Positions 27,764-37,471 of a stretch of DNA of 64,000 bases are shown here, piece after piece; position 1 is the first letter of the stretch, and every line of letters begins with the position of its first letter. The notes below the pieces were generated by a model, which worked only from the letters and a program-made list of their open reading frames with translations, was not told the origin of the DNA and ran no database searches. The stretch is from an uncultured Trichococcus sp. (GTDB lineage: Bacteria > Bacillota > Bacilli > Lactobacillales > Aerococcaceae). Both the position numbers and the translations under genes were made by a program. Where the stretch lies: assembly GCF_963663645.1 (NCBI RefSeq), contig NZ_OY760503.1, forward strand, positions 1,865,501 through 1,929,500, written 5' to 3'.

Positions 27764-27791
27764 ATGACGTAAAATAATATTGAAGTATAAT
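27764..27791 (+). promoter_or_regulatory. Promoter for the GW/G5/LysM glucosaminidase gene
   Basis: ATGACG (27764-27769) and TATAAT (27786-27791) are 16 bp apart, 74 bp before ATG 27865. Confidence 0.55.
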
Positions 27792-27864
27792 ATATGTTTT
27801 ATTTTCATTTAATGTTATTGTTAATATTACAACATTTATATCATTTGATTTTAGGAGGAGTAGG

Positions 27865-30315
27865 ATGAAGAAAGTAATGCGCAAAGTAAAGTGTCAGTGG
27901 GTAACGGCGGCGGTGATGGGTGCCGTTTTCGTAGCTTTCGGTGCAGCAGATGCACCCAAAATAGCGGCTGTGGAGGGAAATGATTCAGAAACGACTGTCC
28001 CGGTTGTGGAGGAAGGCAGGATGCCGAGTTCCGTAGACGGTTCATCTACAGATACGGAGGTTGATCCTGTTGACGAATATGATGAGCCTACTTTAACTAC
28101 TGCGACAAAAACAGCCGTTGCTGCAACCGATTATGCTCAAGTCATTTCGACGGAAGATAAATTCTATGATGCAATCATATCCCGCGGAACCGATGCCATC
28201 AACACGGCACCATGGGGCACCGAAGGATATCAGACTATCGGCCATAGTTCTGCTTATCTGAACAGCGAAGTGAGCGTGAGCCGGGAGCAAACGATGGATT
28301 ACGGCGTGACGTGGGCGCTGATTTCGCATAAAGGCCAGGAACTGGGGTGGATCGCGAAGGATGCTTTGAAGGAAGCAACGTATGCCCAAAGCGTATCCGA
28401 AAAAGCAGCCGATTACTCAGCAACGATCATCCGCGGAACGGACGCCATCAACACGGCGCCGTGGGGAGCGAAAGGCTTCCGTACAATCGGGAACAGTTCG
28501 GCTTATTTGGGGACGGAAGTGAGCGTGAGCCGGGAGCAAACGATGGATTACGGCGTGACTTGGGCGTTGATTTCGCATAAAGGCCAGGAGTTGGGTTGGA
28601 TCGCGAAAGATGCTTTGAAGGAACAGGCGTATGCCCAAAGCGTATCCGAAAAAGCAGCCGATTATTCAGCAACGATCATCCGCGGAACGGACGCCATCAA
28701 TACGGCGCCGTGGGGAGCGAAAGGCTTCCGGACAATCGGGAACAGCTCGGCCTACTTGGGAATGGAAGTGAGCGTGAGCCAAGAGCAAACGATGGATTAC
28801 GGCGTGACGTGGGCACTGATGTCGCATAAAGGCCAAGAGTTGGGCTGGATCGCGAAGGACGCTTTGAAGGAGAAAACTTACGCGCAAATCACGAAAGAGA
28901 CTGCGGTAAGCTACGACGCAATCGTCAACCGCGATTCGGATGCGATCAACACGGCGCCGTGGGGAACGAAAGGCTACCGGACAACAGCATCCAGTGCGGA
29001 TTATCTGGATCAAACGGTTGAAGTCACCAAAGAACAAACGACCGATTACGGCGTGACGTGGGCGCTGATGTCGTTGAATGGCGAGGAACTGGGCTGGATC
29101 GCCAAGGAAGCTTTGAAAGAAGTAAGCTATGCCCAAATCGTTGCCGAAAAAGCAGGGACTTATCCTGCCTTGATCAGTCGCGGCACCGATGCCATCAACA
29201 CGGCACCGTGGGGAACGAAAGGCTACCGGACGAAGCATTCCAGTGCGGAGTATCTGGGCCAAACGGTTGAAGTCGCGAAGGAGCAAACGACCGATTACGG
29301 CGTGACCTGGGCGCAAATTTCGGTGGACGGCCAGGAGCTGGGGTGGATCGCGAAAGAGGCCTTGACCGCATTGGAAAGAAAAACGGAAACAAAGACAGCG
29401 GAAATCGGCTACCCAACAATCGAAAAGGAAGACGCCACGATTCCTGCAGGGGAACGGTGGACGGTCCAATCGGGGATCAAGGGATATGACACGGTAACGT
29501 ATGAAGTGGATTATGCAGACGGCATCGAAATCGGCCGTCGGGAAGTCAGCCGCACAACCACAGCGGTAAGGGAAGAGATCGTCAAGGTCGGCACCCAGCA
29601 GGTCAACGGAGCCGGCGAGGAAGGTTCAGCCACCCAATATCTCCGGGTGGCGGACGGCGATTCGCTTTGGGGATTATACGAAAAGTACGGTCAAACAGTG
29701 GATCAACTGATGAAATGGAATGACATTGTGGATCCGGATCTTTTATCCATCGGACAGTTGATCGGCGTCGACGGATACAACCGTTACGCTGCGATCATCA
29801 AGGAACACCAAATTTTCGCATCGGAAGAAGAATTTCTAGCGTACATCACTCCGATATCACAAACACTGGCCGCTAAGAATGGCCTCTATGCATCGGTGAT
29901 GATCGCCCAAGCGATCCATGAATCCGATTGGGGGACGAGCGGCCTCACGACATTGAGTCATAATCTGTTCGGCATCAAAGGATCGTTCGATGGCAATTCG
30001 GTCGATATGCCCACAAATGAAGTGATCAATGGCGAACTGATCACGATCACAGCGGGTTTCCGGGCTTACTCAAGTCTTTATGAGTCAGCGCAGGACTACG
30101 TGGATTTACTTTTGAATCAACCGGGTGAAAACGGGAAACATTATGCCCCGGTCTGGATGGAAAACACGACTTCCTACAAGGATGCCACTGCAGCCCTTCA
30201 AGGCCGCTATGCGACAGACCCAAATTATGCGGAGAGACTGGATAAGTACATTGAAAAGTATCAGTTGTGCCAGTTTGATACGCCCAAGGGTGAGTGTCCA
30301 GCATCAGATCAGTGA
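27865..30315 (+). CDS. Secreted autolysin: five GW-type modules, G5, LysM and GH73-type glucosaminidase
   Basis: 816 residues. A signal peptide ends near residue 35. Five modules of 83 residues (about 90-505) each carry GTDAINTAPWG or DSDAINTAPWG and end LGWIAKDAL or LGWIAKEAL, like the GW/SH3 wall-binding modules. A G5 domain (about 505-580) precedes a LysM near 591-635 (VADGDSLWGLYEKYGQTVDQ). The glucosaminidase domain (about 650-800) has ASVMIAQAIHESDWGTSGL with the expected catalytic Glu, and SHNLFGIKGSF. It should cleave peptidoglycan glycan strands outside the cell. Modules 2 and 3 are nearly identical in DNA, indicating recent duplication. TAGGAGGAG precedes ATG 27865. Confidence 0.92.
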   Translation: MKKVMRKVKCQWVTAAVMGAVFVAFGAADAPKIAAVEGNDSETTVPVVEEGRMPSSVDGSSTDTEVDPVDEYDEPTLTTATKTAVAATDYAQVISTEDKFYDAIISRGTDAINTAPWGTEGYQTIGHSSAYLNSEVSVSREQTMDYGVTWALISHKGQELGWIAKDALKEATYAQSVSEKAADYSATIIRGTDAINTAPWGAKGFRTIGNSSAYLGTEVSVSREQTMDYGVTWALISHKGQELGWIAKDALKEQAYAQSVSEKAADYSATIIRGTDAINTAPWGAKGFRTIGNSSAYLGMEVSVSQEQTMDYGVTWALMSHKGQELGWIAKDALKEKTYAQITKETAVSYDAIVNRDSDAINTAPWGTKGYRTTASSADYLDQTVEVTKEQTTDYGVTWALMSLNGEELGWIAKEALKEVSYAQIVAEKAGTYPALISRGTDAINTAPWGTKGYRTKHSSAEYLGQTVEVAKEQTTDYGVTWAQISVDGQELGWIAKEALTALERKTETKTAEIGYPTIEKEDATIPAGERWTVQSGIKGYDTVTYEVDYADGIEIGRREVSRTTTAVREEIVKVGTQQVNGAGEEGSATQYLRVADGDSLWGLYEKYGQTVDQLMKWNDIVDPDLLSIGQLIGVDGYNRYAAIIKEHQIFASEEEFLAYITPISQTLAAKNGLYASVMIAQAIHESDWGTSGLTTLSHNLFGIKGSFDGNSVDMPTNEVINGELITITAGFRAYSSLYESAQDYVDLLLNQPGENGKHYAPVWMENTTSYKDATAALQGRYATDPNYAERLDKYIEKYQLCQFDTPKGECPASDQ

Positions 30316-30373
30316 GAAGAACTGCCGACTGAGAGAATGTCCGGAAAAACGGTTAAGTTATTCTGAACAAGCG

Positions 30374-30412
30374 CGCACCGAAGGGAACTTTCCTGTCGGT
30401 GCGTTTTTTTTT
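30374..30412 (+). terminator. Terminator after the glucosaminidase gene
   Basis: CGCACCGA (30374-30381) pairs with TCGGTGCG (30396-30403), followed by a T-run to 30412. The T-run occupies the -35 position of the next promoter. Confidence 0.85.
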
Positions 30413-30426
30413 ATCGGTATATTTGG

Positions 30427-30432
30427 TATAAT
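30427..30432 (+). promoter_or_regulatory. -10 box for galU
   Basis: TATAAT, 32 bp before the galU start; its upstream part is the T-run of the preceding terminator. Confidence 0.5.
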
Positions 30433-30463
30433 GAAACGGACTATTCATGAAAGAGGGAGACAC

Positions 30464-31348
30464 ATGACGAAAGTACGGAAAGCTGTAATACCTGCAGCAG
30501 GTTTGGGAACACGTTTTTTACCAGCAACAAAAGCGATGGCCAAAGAGATGATGCCGATCGTGGATACCCCGAGCATCCAGTATGTTGTTGAAGAAGCCAT
30601 GGCTGCCGGCATCGAAGAGATCATCATCATCTCCGGCAAGGGCAAGAGTCCGATCGAAGACCATTTTGACGTAAACATCGCGTTGGAAGAAAACTTGAAG
30701 GAAAAAGGCAAGACGGCGATGCTGGAATTGGTTCAGAAGACGAATATTCCGCATATCCATTATGTGCGCCAAGCCTACCCGCATGGACTCGGCGACGCCA
30801 TTCTGCAGGCCGAAGCTTTCATCGGCAACGAACCGTTTGTCGTGTTGCTGGGAGATGATATCATGCCGAGCGAAGTCCCGTTGGCGAAAGCGTTGATGGA
30901 TACCTACGACGAAACGAAGGGCGGCGTCGTTGCGACGATGCGCATTCCCGAAGCCATGACGAACCGCTACGGCATCATCGACATCAAGGAGAAGGTCGGC
31001 GAACACATCTATAGCGTCAACCATTTCATCGAGAAGCCGGCCCCGGAAGAAGCGCCGAGCAACCTGGCCATCATCGGCAGGTACCTGTTGACGCCGGAAA
31101 TATTCGAGATTCTGCGCAACCAAGCGCCGGATGCCGGGAACGAAATCCAGCTGACCGACGCGATCGAATCGTTGAATGCGATCCATCCGCTGGTCGCATA
31201 TGAATACACGGGCAAACGCTACGATGTGGGCGACAAATACGGCCTGCTGATCGCGAACATCGAATTCGGTCTGGAGAACAAGGACACAGCCGACAAAATG
31301 CGTCCATATCTGAAAGAATTGACGAAGGAATTAAAGAACAAAGCATAA
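30464..31348 (+). CDS. galU: UTP-glucose-1-phosphate uridylyltransferase
   Basis: 294 residues, standard length. Motifs: AVIPAAGLGTRFLPATKAMA (nucleotide binding), KEMMPIVDTPSIQYVVEEA, VLLGDDIM (metal Asp) and FIEKPAPEEAPSNLAIIGRY. It makes UDP-glucose for surface polysaccharide and glycolipid synthesis; with GalE it gives UDP-galactose. AGAGGGAG lies just before ATG 30464. The frame is open far upstream, but that part runs through the previous gene and terminator and is not coding. Followed by glycosyltransferase genes. Confidence 0.96.
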   Translation: MTKVRKAVIPAAGLGTRFLPATKAMAKEMMPIVDTPSIQYVVEEAMAAGIEEIIIISGKGKSPIEDHFDVNIALEENLKEKGKTAMLELVQKTNIPHIHYVRQAYPHGLGDAILQAEAFIGNEPFVVLLGDDIMPSEVPLAKALMDTYDETKGGVVATMRIPEAMTNRYGIIDIKEKVGEHIYSVNHFIEKPAPEEAPSNLAIIGRYLLTPEIFEILRNQAPDAGNEIQLTDAIESLNAIHPLVAYEYTGKRYDVGDKYGLLIANIEFGLENKDTADKMRPYLKELTKELKNKA

Positions 31349-31438
31349 CGCGTTGCATGGACAGGAGCAGATGTTTCCATAGCCCGGCCTCAGCTGGTCC
31401 GGGTGCTCCGTCATGCCCAACGTCAGGAAGGAAAACTC

Positions 31439-32482
31439 ATGGAAAACAAACCTTTTTTCAGCATCGTGATCCCGGCCTACAACTGCGCCGGCAGCATCCG
31501 TGCCACTTTGGAGAGCATCGCCGCGCAGACGGTCAGCGATTTTGAAGTCATCATCGTGAACGACGGATCGAAGGATGCTACTGCTGACGCGCTGCAGGCT
31601 TTTACAGCCGTTGACAGCCGCTTCGCTTTCATCACCATCCCGAACAACGGACCGGGGAATGCCCGCAACCAAGGCATCGCCCGCGCACAAGGGCGGTATC
31701 TGTTTTTGATGGATGCGGACGACGAAATCGAGCGCCATACTCTGGAACGCTACCAAACGATCCTCAACAACGAGGCCCCGGACCTGATTGTGGCTTCCTA
31801 CAATCTGCGGGTGCTGGACAACCAGGAAATCGTTTCGGAAAAGCAAGTCATCGCTGAAGATCATGTCTACGCTTCGAATGCGGCGTTCCTGGACAATCTT
31901 TATCCTTTGATGAACAAGCAACTGATGTATGTCATCTGGAACAAGATTTACCGTCTGGATATCATCAGGGAGCACCAAATCGCCTTTCCGAGCTACAGCA
32001 GCTGCGAGGATCGTTTGTTCAACATCGCCTACTACCGTCATGCCCAAAAAGTCGTGACGACCAGCGAAGTGCTTTACCAGTACGCTTTCGAAGGCAAGAG
32101 CAGCTTGACGAACAAGTATTTCGACAATAAGTTCGAGACGTTCCTGGAATTCTACAATGAATTGCTGGACTTGACCGACAAGGATCTGGGCGGCTTCAGC
32201 GCGCTGTTCCTGAAGGGCACGATGTCCTGCATCATCCCGTTGCACGGGAAAAGCTGCCCGTTGGATTGGGCAGGCAAAAAGGCCTATATCCAGAAAATAC
32301 TGGAGCATCCGCGTGTCCAGTATGCAACGGCGAACAGCCTGACCGATACGCCGATCCGGAAAATCATGAAGCTATTATTCCAATCCAAATCGATCTACCT
32401 GAACTACATCGCTTCCGGCATGATGCATCTCTTGAGCAACGCTTCGCCGAAATTGATCGAAAAACTCAAAGGAAATTTCTAG
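31439..32482 (+). CDS. Family 2 glycosyltransferase
   Basis: 347 residues. GT-A motifs FFSIVIPAYNCAGSIRATLE, VIIVNDGSKDAT, GPGNARNQGIARA and LMDADDE (DXD-like) lie in the first 100 residues. The C-terminal half is unconserved and helical. It probably acts on a lipid-linked glycan with the GT4 and EpsG-type polymerase encoded next. AGGAAGGA (31425-31432) precedes ATG 31439; another ATG 36 bp upstream lacks a ribosome site. The next gene starts 21 bp after the stop. Confidence 0.9.
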   Translation: MENKPFFSIVIPAYNCAGSIRATLESIAAQTVSDFEVIIVNDGSKDATADALQAFTAVDSRFAFITIPNNGPGNARNQGIARAQGRYLFLMDADDEIERHTLERYQTILNNEAPDLIVASYNLRVLDNQEIVSEKQVIAEDHVYASNAAFLDNLYPLMNKQLMYVIWNKIYRLDIIREHQIAFPSYSSCEDRLFNIAYYRHAQKVVTTSEVLYQYAFEGKSSLTNKYFDNKFETFLEFYNELLDLTDKDLGGFSALFLKGTMSCIIPLHGKSCPLDWAGKKAYIQKILEHPRVQYATANSLTDTPIRKIMKLLFQSKSIYLNYIASGMMHLLSNASPKLIEKLKGNF

Positions 32483-32503
32483 ACAGATGGGAGAACTACA
32501 CTA

Positions 32504-33610
32504 ATGACTCAACCAAAACGTGTCCTGCATTTCCAGGGCAGAATGGGGAAGGGCGGGGCGGAGACCTTCATGATGAACGCCTACCGCAACATCGACCGCT
32601 CCAAGTACCAATTCGATTTCGTCATCTATGAAGAATTTGCCGACGTGCGTCCTTACCATGATGAAATCGCCGCATTGGGGGGCAAGGTTTTCGTCGTGCC
32701 GAACCCGAACAAGAACCCGCTGCGCTACATCAAAACCGTCAGCAAACTCTTGCAGGAGAACCAAGTCGATATCGTCCACAACGAAATCTTCTTCGGCGGC
32801 GGCCTGAACCTGTGGCTGGCTGCCAAAGCCGGCGTCAAAAAACGCATCGCCCACAGCCATGCGACTTCCGACGGTAAAGGCAACCGGTTCCCGTACAGCG
32901 TTGTGCGCCCTATCTTCAACAATTTGATGATGAAATATGCGACCGACTTCATTGGCTGTTCGGATGAAGCAGGCATTGGCCTCTTTGGCAAGGAACAGCC
33001 TTTCGTTATGCTTCCGAACGGCATCGATCTCGACCGTTACCGCAACGTGCCGGTGACGAAGCAAGGGATGCACGCGCAGTTGGGCATTCCGGAAGACGCC
33101 TTCGTGATCGGCCACATCGGCCGCTTTGAAGAACAAAAAAATCACCGGCTGTTGCTGAAGATTGTCCAGCACATCCTGAAGAAACATCCGAATACGTACC
33201 TGTTGTCGGTCGGAGCCGGCAGTCTCGAAGCAGAAATCCATGGCTTGGCCAAGGAACTGGGCGTCGAAAAGCATGTGCTCTTCCTGGGCGAACGCGAAGA
33301 TATCGCCGAATTGCTGAAAGCGATGGACGTCTTCCTGTTGCCTTCTCTGTATGAAGGCTTGCCGATCGTGGCGGTGGAGGCCCAGGCCGCCAACGTCAAA
33401 CTGGTGTTGTCGACTGAAGTATCGGAGGACACGGTGCTGTCCGAGAATGTCCGATTTGTACCGCTGGATGCGGACCTGGACCGTTGGGAAGCCGAAGTCA
33501 TGGGCGATCCGCAAGGCAATCGGCCGAAACCGGAAATGGAAGCTTTTGATATGCGCAAGACCGCAAAAGCACTTGAAAAAATCTACGATGCGAAGGAGGG
33601 TACGGCATGA
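32504..33610 (+). CDS. Family 4 glycosyltransferase (EpsF-like)
   Basis: 368 residues with the GT-B layout. The acceptor-side glycine loop is GRMGKGGAETFMMNAYRN near residue 11, then IVHNEIFFGGG and AHSHATS. The donor-side domain has IGHIGRFEEQKNH and the EX7E motif in LPSLYEGLPIVAVEAQ. It retains the anomeric configuration and uses a nucleotide sugar. It is close to EpsF-like enzymes of Bacillus exopolysaccharide clusters, consistent with the EpsG-like protein two genes on. It overlaps the next gene by ATGA. Confidence 0.92.
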   Translation: MTQPKRVLHFQGRMGKGGAETFMMNAYRNIDRSKYQFDFVIYEEFADVRPYHDEIAALGGKVFVVPNPNKNPLRYIKTVSKLLQENQVDIVHNEIFFGGGLNLWLAAKAGVKKRIAHSHATSDGKGNRFPYSVVRPIFNNLMMKYATDFIGCSDEAGIGLFGKEQPFVMLPNGIDLDRYRNVPVTKQGMHAQLGIPEDAFVIGHIGRFEEQKNHRLLLKIVQHILKKHPNTYLLSVGAGSLEAEIHGLAKELGVEKHVLFLGEREDIAELLKAMDVFLLPSLYEGLPIVAVEAQAANVKLVLSTEVSEDTVLSENVRFVPLDADLDRWEAEVMGDPQGNRPKPEMEAFDMRKTAKALEKIYDAKEGTA

Positions 33611-34677
33611 AGAACTTACCGACCCTGAAAGAAACAAAAGGATTTCTGCAGGACAACAAAAAGACGATCATCGGGACAGCTTTAGCGCTTGTCGTCCTGT
33701 ATGCTCTGGCGATCGCCTACACACTGTTCACAGATGGTAAAGTTGAAGAAATCAAGGAAATCGATCCGGCCACCGGCTTGGAGCTGCAGCTGATCACCGA
33801 TGCTGAATATGAAGCGTTATTGGAAAATGCCGTCCGTTTCGATTTCTATGTAGAGAATACGGAAGGATATGCCTTCACGAGTTTCAACCTGTTGGAATCC
33901 GTGCTTTTATCGCCGGATGTCTACGAAGCAATTCATTCAGTCGAACCTATCGTTGCATCTGATGCCATCGAAGCGATGGAAGAAGGCGACATTCCGGCGA
34001 ACTACATGATCGATGTCGCTACGAATTATGACACGAGTGAACTGCACATCACGGTCGGGACCGGGGATGAAGCAAAAAATGAAGTTATTGCGACATTGCT
34101 CTATCAAGCAATACAAGAAGGAACGATCCCATTCTTCGCAAACAAGAGCGTCTACATGCTCTCTGAACCGCATGTGGTCCAACTGGAGAAGGGGCCTGAG
34201 CCTACGGATGAATCCGGAAGCGCCAGTGCGTTGCTGTATCTCGTCATGGGAGCGGGTTTGTTCATCGGCGGTTTGTTGTTGGGTATGCTGGTAGCCTTCT
34301 TCCGACTGTTCTTCAAGAAGGAAATCACAGACGTGTTCAATTACCGCATGAGCGATGACGATACAGTGCTGGACTTGTCCCATGCGCCTGCCGCTGAGCA
34401 GGAAACGGCTTTGGCGCACGGTATCCAGCATCCGGCGGCGGCCCGCAAACTGATCCTGTCCGAGGAACCGTTGGCGCCGACCGTGCAAAAACGCTTGGAA
34501 GAGATGGGAGGCGCGCCGTACGTATTCGCGCAATCCGTACTCTCGGCAGATCCTTTGTTGAGTTTCGAGGAAGTCATCTTGGTCTCACTCAAGAACGGCA
34601 CAACGAAGGACTGGTACAAGAACCAACGCACGCTATTGGAAAATTATGCGACTCCAATCAAAATCATCTTAATCTAG
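33607..34677 (+). CDS. Two-pass membrane protein, Wzz-like topology with a possible degenerate BY-kinase-like tail
   Basis: 356 residues. A membrane segment at about 20-40, an acidic extracytoplasmic domain to about residue 205 and a second segment at about 212-236 (LYLVMGAGLFIGGLLLGMLV) give the Wzz arrangement. The C-terminal 120 residues are cytoplasmic and end with a strand-helix-strand pattern (FEEVILVSLKNG, then IKIILI) similar to the last part of BY-kinases, but without Walker motifs or a tyrosine cluster. Assignment rests on topology and on its place between a GT4 and an EpsG-type gene. ATGA overlap at 33607-33610. It could help control chain length. Confidence 0.6.
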   Translation: MKNLPTLKETKGFLQDNKKTIIGTALALVVLYALAIAYTLFTDGKVEEIKEIDPATGLELQLITDAEYEALLENAVRFDFYVENTEGYAFTSFNLLESVLLSPDVYEAIHSVEPIVASDAIEAMEEGDIPANYMIDVATNYDTSELHITVGTGDEAKNEVIATLLYQAIQEGTIPFFANKSVYMLSEPHVVQLEKGPEPTDESGSASALLYLVMGAGLFIGGLLLGMLVAFFRLFFKKEITDVFNYRMSDDDTVLDLSHAPAAEQETALAHGIQHPAAARKLILSEEPLAPTVQKRLEEMGGAPYVFAQSVLSADPLLSFEEVILVSLKNGTTKDWYKNQRTLLENYATPIKIILI

Positions 34678-34697
34678 CATTGGAGGAGGAATAATGG

Positions 34698-35750
34698 ATG
34701 GCTCTCTATGTCTTTACATTCATCACCCTGCTGCTGCTCGGCATTGCTGAAGTGTTCTACGACAACAAAAAAATCGTCCTAATCGGTGGCGGCCTCCTAG
34801 CTGTCCTGGCTGGGTTGCGCTATTACTCGGGATACGATTTCGTTTCTTATTATTACTTTTTCTACGACTTGACCGGGTTGTCGGATGTCTTCAACGGCAG
34901 CATCGATGCCGAGCCCGGCTACCTGTTCTTGAATTATTTGTTCCTTAAGCTGGGTTTGAACTATTACGCGTTCATTCTCTTTTTCGCCTGCCTGAGCATG
35001 GGATTGTTGGTCAATTATCTTTACAAAAATGTCCCATACCCATCCTTGATCCTGTTCTACTATTTTTCGCGCTTCTTTTTGGCGAGGGACATGGGGCAGA
35101 TCCGCGGTTCGATCGCCAGCATCATCCTGCTCTATTCGGTGAAATACATGAAACAGAAACAGCTGTTCCGTTTTCTGTTCGTGGTGGGGATTGCTTCGCT
35201 TTTCCACATCACGGCTCTCATTTTCATCGTGGGCTACATCTACGAGAATTATCTCTATGACGGCAGCTGGCTGCAGGTGATGGTTCTGTTCGGACTGGCT
35301 GTCGCTGCAGGGATTGTTGTGCAGATACCACAGCTCTATCTGTGGGCGGTGCCGGATCGCTACGCTCCATACTTTACGAATCCGGCCTATACCGGTGGGC
35401 AGTGGTTGCTGAATCCGGTCCTGCTGATGCAGCTGCTGATATTCTTCGGCACCTTGCTGTTCACGAATGTCCGCAAGGATGAAAAATACCGGACGTACCA
35501 CAATCTCTATTTCCTGGCCTCTCTGATCCTGATCGCTTTCGGGAACCTGGCGACGGTAGGCGGGCGTCTGAGTTCGCCGTTCGCGACCTATGAGATGTTC
35601 GTGGCGCCGTATTTCATCCTGAATTTTACGAAGAACAAAATGGTCAATTTGATTTTCTGCCTGGGCTTCACGGTAGTCATCTTTTTGTTGATCTTCATCC
35701 TGTCAGGGGATTACGCCTACTTCATTCCGTATGCAACACTGTTTGAATAG
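34698..35750 (+). CDS. EpsG-family membrane protein, likely polysaccharide polymerase (Wzy-like)
   Basis: 350 residues with about 10 hydrophobic segments. The EpsG pattern is visible in AGLRYYSGYDFVSYYYFFYD and in the following segment with EPGYLFLNYLFLKLGLNYY, and later ARDMGQIRGSIA. EpsG proteins are believed to polymerise the repeat unit outside the membrane. Start ATG 34698 follows TGGAGGAGGA. A long inverted repeat follows the stop, ending the transcript from galU or from the GT2. Confidence 0.85.
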   Translation: MALYVFTFITLLLLGIAEVFYDNKKIVLIGGGLLAVLAGLRYYSGYDFVSYYYFFYDLTGLSDVFNGSIDAEPGYLFLNYLFLKLGLNYYAFILFFACLSMGLLVNYLYKNVPYPSLILFYYFSRFFLARDMGQIRGSIASIILLYSVKYMKQKQLFRFLFVVGIASLFHITALIFIVGYIYENYLYDGSWLQVMVLFGLAVAAGIVVQIPQLYLWAVPDRYAPYFTNPAYTGGQWLLNPVLLMQLLIFFGTLLFTNVRKDEKYRTYHNLYFLASLILIAFGNLATVGGRLSSPFATYEMFVAPYFILNFTKNKMVNLIFCLGFTVVIFLLIFILSGDYAYFIPYATLFE

Positions 35751-35782
35751 TATTTTTTAATTTACGCGTGTTAATAGCTGAA

Positions 35783-35832
35783 AAAACTCTCCATCATGAC
35801 AAGTGGTTTTTCTTGTCATGATGGAGAGTTTT
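35783..35832. terminator. Long perfect hairpin after the EpsG-type gene
   Basis: A 21-bp stem (35783-35803 with 35812-35832), arm beginning AAAACTCTCCATCATGACAA, loop TGGTTTTT. It can work in either direction. The remaining bases to 36022 hold no gene. Confidence 0.8.
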
Positions 35833-36022
35833 GCGATATGGTGATATGTTTGCAGCAATTTTCACTATGCGTTGGTTTTTATTTTTGATAATATGGAGAA
35901 GCATCATTGTGAAATACGTCAGGCTGAATGCACGAGAATGGTCGTCAAATGAAAAAAACGAACAGAATCATGCTATTTTGTTTTGATGGTCGAAAATTTT
36001 TTTGGAAATAGGAGTGTAGGCT

Positions 36023-36997
36023 ATGAATAAGAAGGTAATTTCCATCATTGTTCCTTGTTACAATGAAGAAGAAATGATTCCTTTATTTTATGATGAAATA
36101 AACAAAATTAGCCAAACGATGGATACCGTACTGTTCGAATTCATTTTTGTGAATGACGGATCCAAAGATGGCACCTTAAAGAAATTCAAAGAATTGGCAA
36201 ACAAAGACACCCGAGTTAAGTACTATTCATTTTCACGCAATTTCGGCAAAGAGGCGGCTTTGTACGCTGGCTTGGTGCATGCCCAAGGGGACTATGTTGC
36301 TGTAATGGATGTCGATCTGCAGGACCCTCCTGAATTGCTTCCGGAAATGTACAGACTGATCAGGGAAGATGGCTATGATTGTATCGGAACAAGGAGAAAG
36401 GATCGCGCAGGGGAGCCGGTCATACGTTCCTTTTTCGCCAGAGGCTTCTATAAGCTGATCAATCGTATTTCCGATACGGAAATCATTGACGGGGCCAGGG
36501 ATTTTCGCCTGATGAGCCGTCAAATGGTGGATGCAATCTTAAGCATGACTGAATACAATCGGTTTTCAAAAGGAATCTTCAGCTGGGTGGGATTCGAAAC
36601 AAAATATTTGGAATTCGAAAATAAAGAACGTGTCGCAGGGCAAACAACTTGGTCCTTTTGGTCATTGTTCAAGTATTCCTTGGATGGCATCGTCGCATTC
36701 TCCGAGGTTCCGCTGGCGTTGGCGTCGATCGTGGGTTTCCTGACATTTGGAGTTGCCCTCGTTCTCGCGTTGTTTTTTGCGATACGAACTTTGCTGTTTG
36801 GTAACGCGACATCAGGATGGACATCAATGGTTGTAATCGTCCTGGCTTTAGGAGGGATTCAACTTTTGAGTTTGGGAATCATCGGAAATTATTTAGGCAA
36901 GACATTCTTGGAAACCAAGCGAAGACCCATCTACATATTGAAGGAGTCCAGTGAAAGCAATATTTTTGATAAGAAGGGCGCCGAAAAGAATGAATAA
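36023..36997 (+). CDS. GtrB/CsbB-type polyprenyl-phosphate glycosyltransferase
   Basis: 324 residues. GT2 motifs ISIIVPCYNEEEMIPLFYDE, FVNDGSKDGT, the DVDLQDPPE segment with DXD and the RDFRLMSR region lie in the N-terminal 230 residues; two membrane segments follow (about 232-255 and 268-290). This layout belongs to enzymes that load a sugar onto undecaprenyl phosphate (GtrB, CsbB). It forms a three-gene set with GtrA and YfhO, the known arrangement for decorating lipoteichoic or wall teichoic acid. Base composition is lower in GC than in the block before. ATG 36023 has TAGGAG upstream. Confidence 0.93.
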   Translation: MNKKVISIIVPCYNEEEMIPLFYDEINKISQTMDTVLFEFIFVNDGSKDGTLKKFKELANKDTRVKYYSFSRNFGKEAALYAGLVHAQGDYVAVMDVDLQDPPELLPEMYRLIREDGYDCIGTRRKDRAGEPVIRSFFARGFYKLINRISDTEIIDGARDFRLMSRQMVDAILSMTEYNRFSKGIFSWVGFETKYLEFENKERVAGQTTWSFWSLFKYSLDGIVAFSEVPLALASIVGFLTFGVALVLALFFAIRTLLFGNATSGWTSMVVIVLALGGIQLLSLGIIGNYLGKTFLETKRRPIYILKESSESNIFDKKGAEKNE

Positions 36998-37379
36998 TCT
37001 ATTGATGCAACTGTTTAAGTTTGGGCTTGTAGGAGTTGTGGCTACCGTATTGGATTTCCTGTTCCTGTTCCTTCTTACGGAAATTTTTGGCATTTACTAC
37101 CTGTTTTCGGCAGCCGTCAGTTTTGTGCTTTCAACGTTATTCAATTACGTTGCCAGTATGCGTTTTGTTTTCAACAGCAAATTCAGCAAGGATGAGAAGA
37201 CTAAAGAACTATTTTTGTTTATCATACTGAGTATTATTGGTCTTTTGCTGAACCAGTTTTTGATGTGGCTTTTTGTGGAGAAAATTGCACTTTATTATAT
37301 GCTTGCTAAAATAGTTGCGACATTTTTTGTGATGGCATGGAATTTCATTTCCAGAAAGATTTGGTTGGAAGGCAACTAA
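36990..37379 (+). CDS. GtrA-family membrane protein
   Basis: 129 residues with four membrane segments and the family pattern (FGLVGVVATVLDFLFLFLL, FNYVASMRFVF, MAWNFISRKIWLE). GtrA proteins are thought to flip the polyprenyl-phosphate sugar made by GtrB. The gene overlaps gtrB by 8 bp. A GTG at 36951 is in frame but lies inside gtrB and would add a non-conserved basic stretch, so ATG 36990 is preferred. A damaged homologue lies at 54559-54894. Confidence 0.92.
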   Translation: MNNLLMQLFKFGLVGVVATVLDFLFLFLLTEIFGIYYLFSAAVSFVLSTLFNYVASMRFVFNSKFSKDEKTKELFLFIILSIIGLLLNQFLMWLFVEKIALYYMLAKIVATFFVMAWNFISRKIWLEGN

Positions 37380-37471
37380 TTCAGCCATTTTAAAGTATCG
37401 AGATGTATTTTTATCCGCCTTAACCACAAAAAAATGCTTTTGGTTATAAGCTACAGAAGGAGGTCTTTTTA

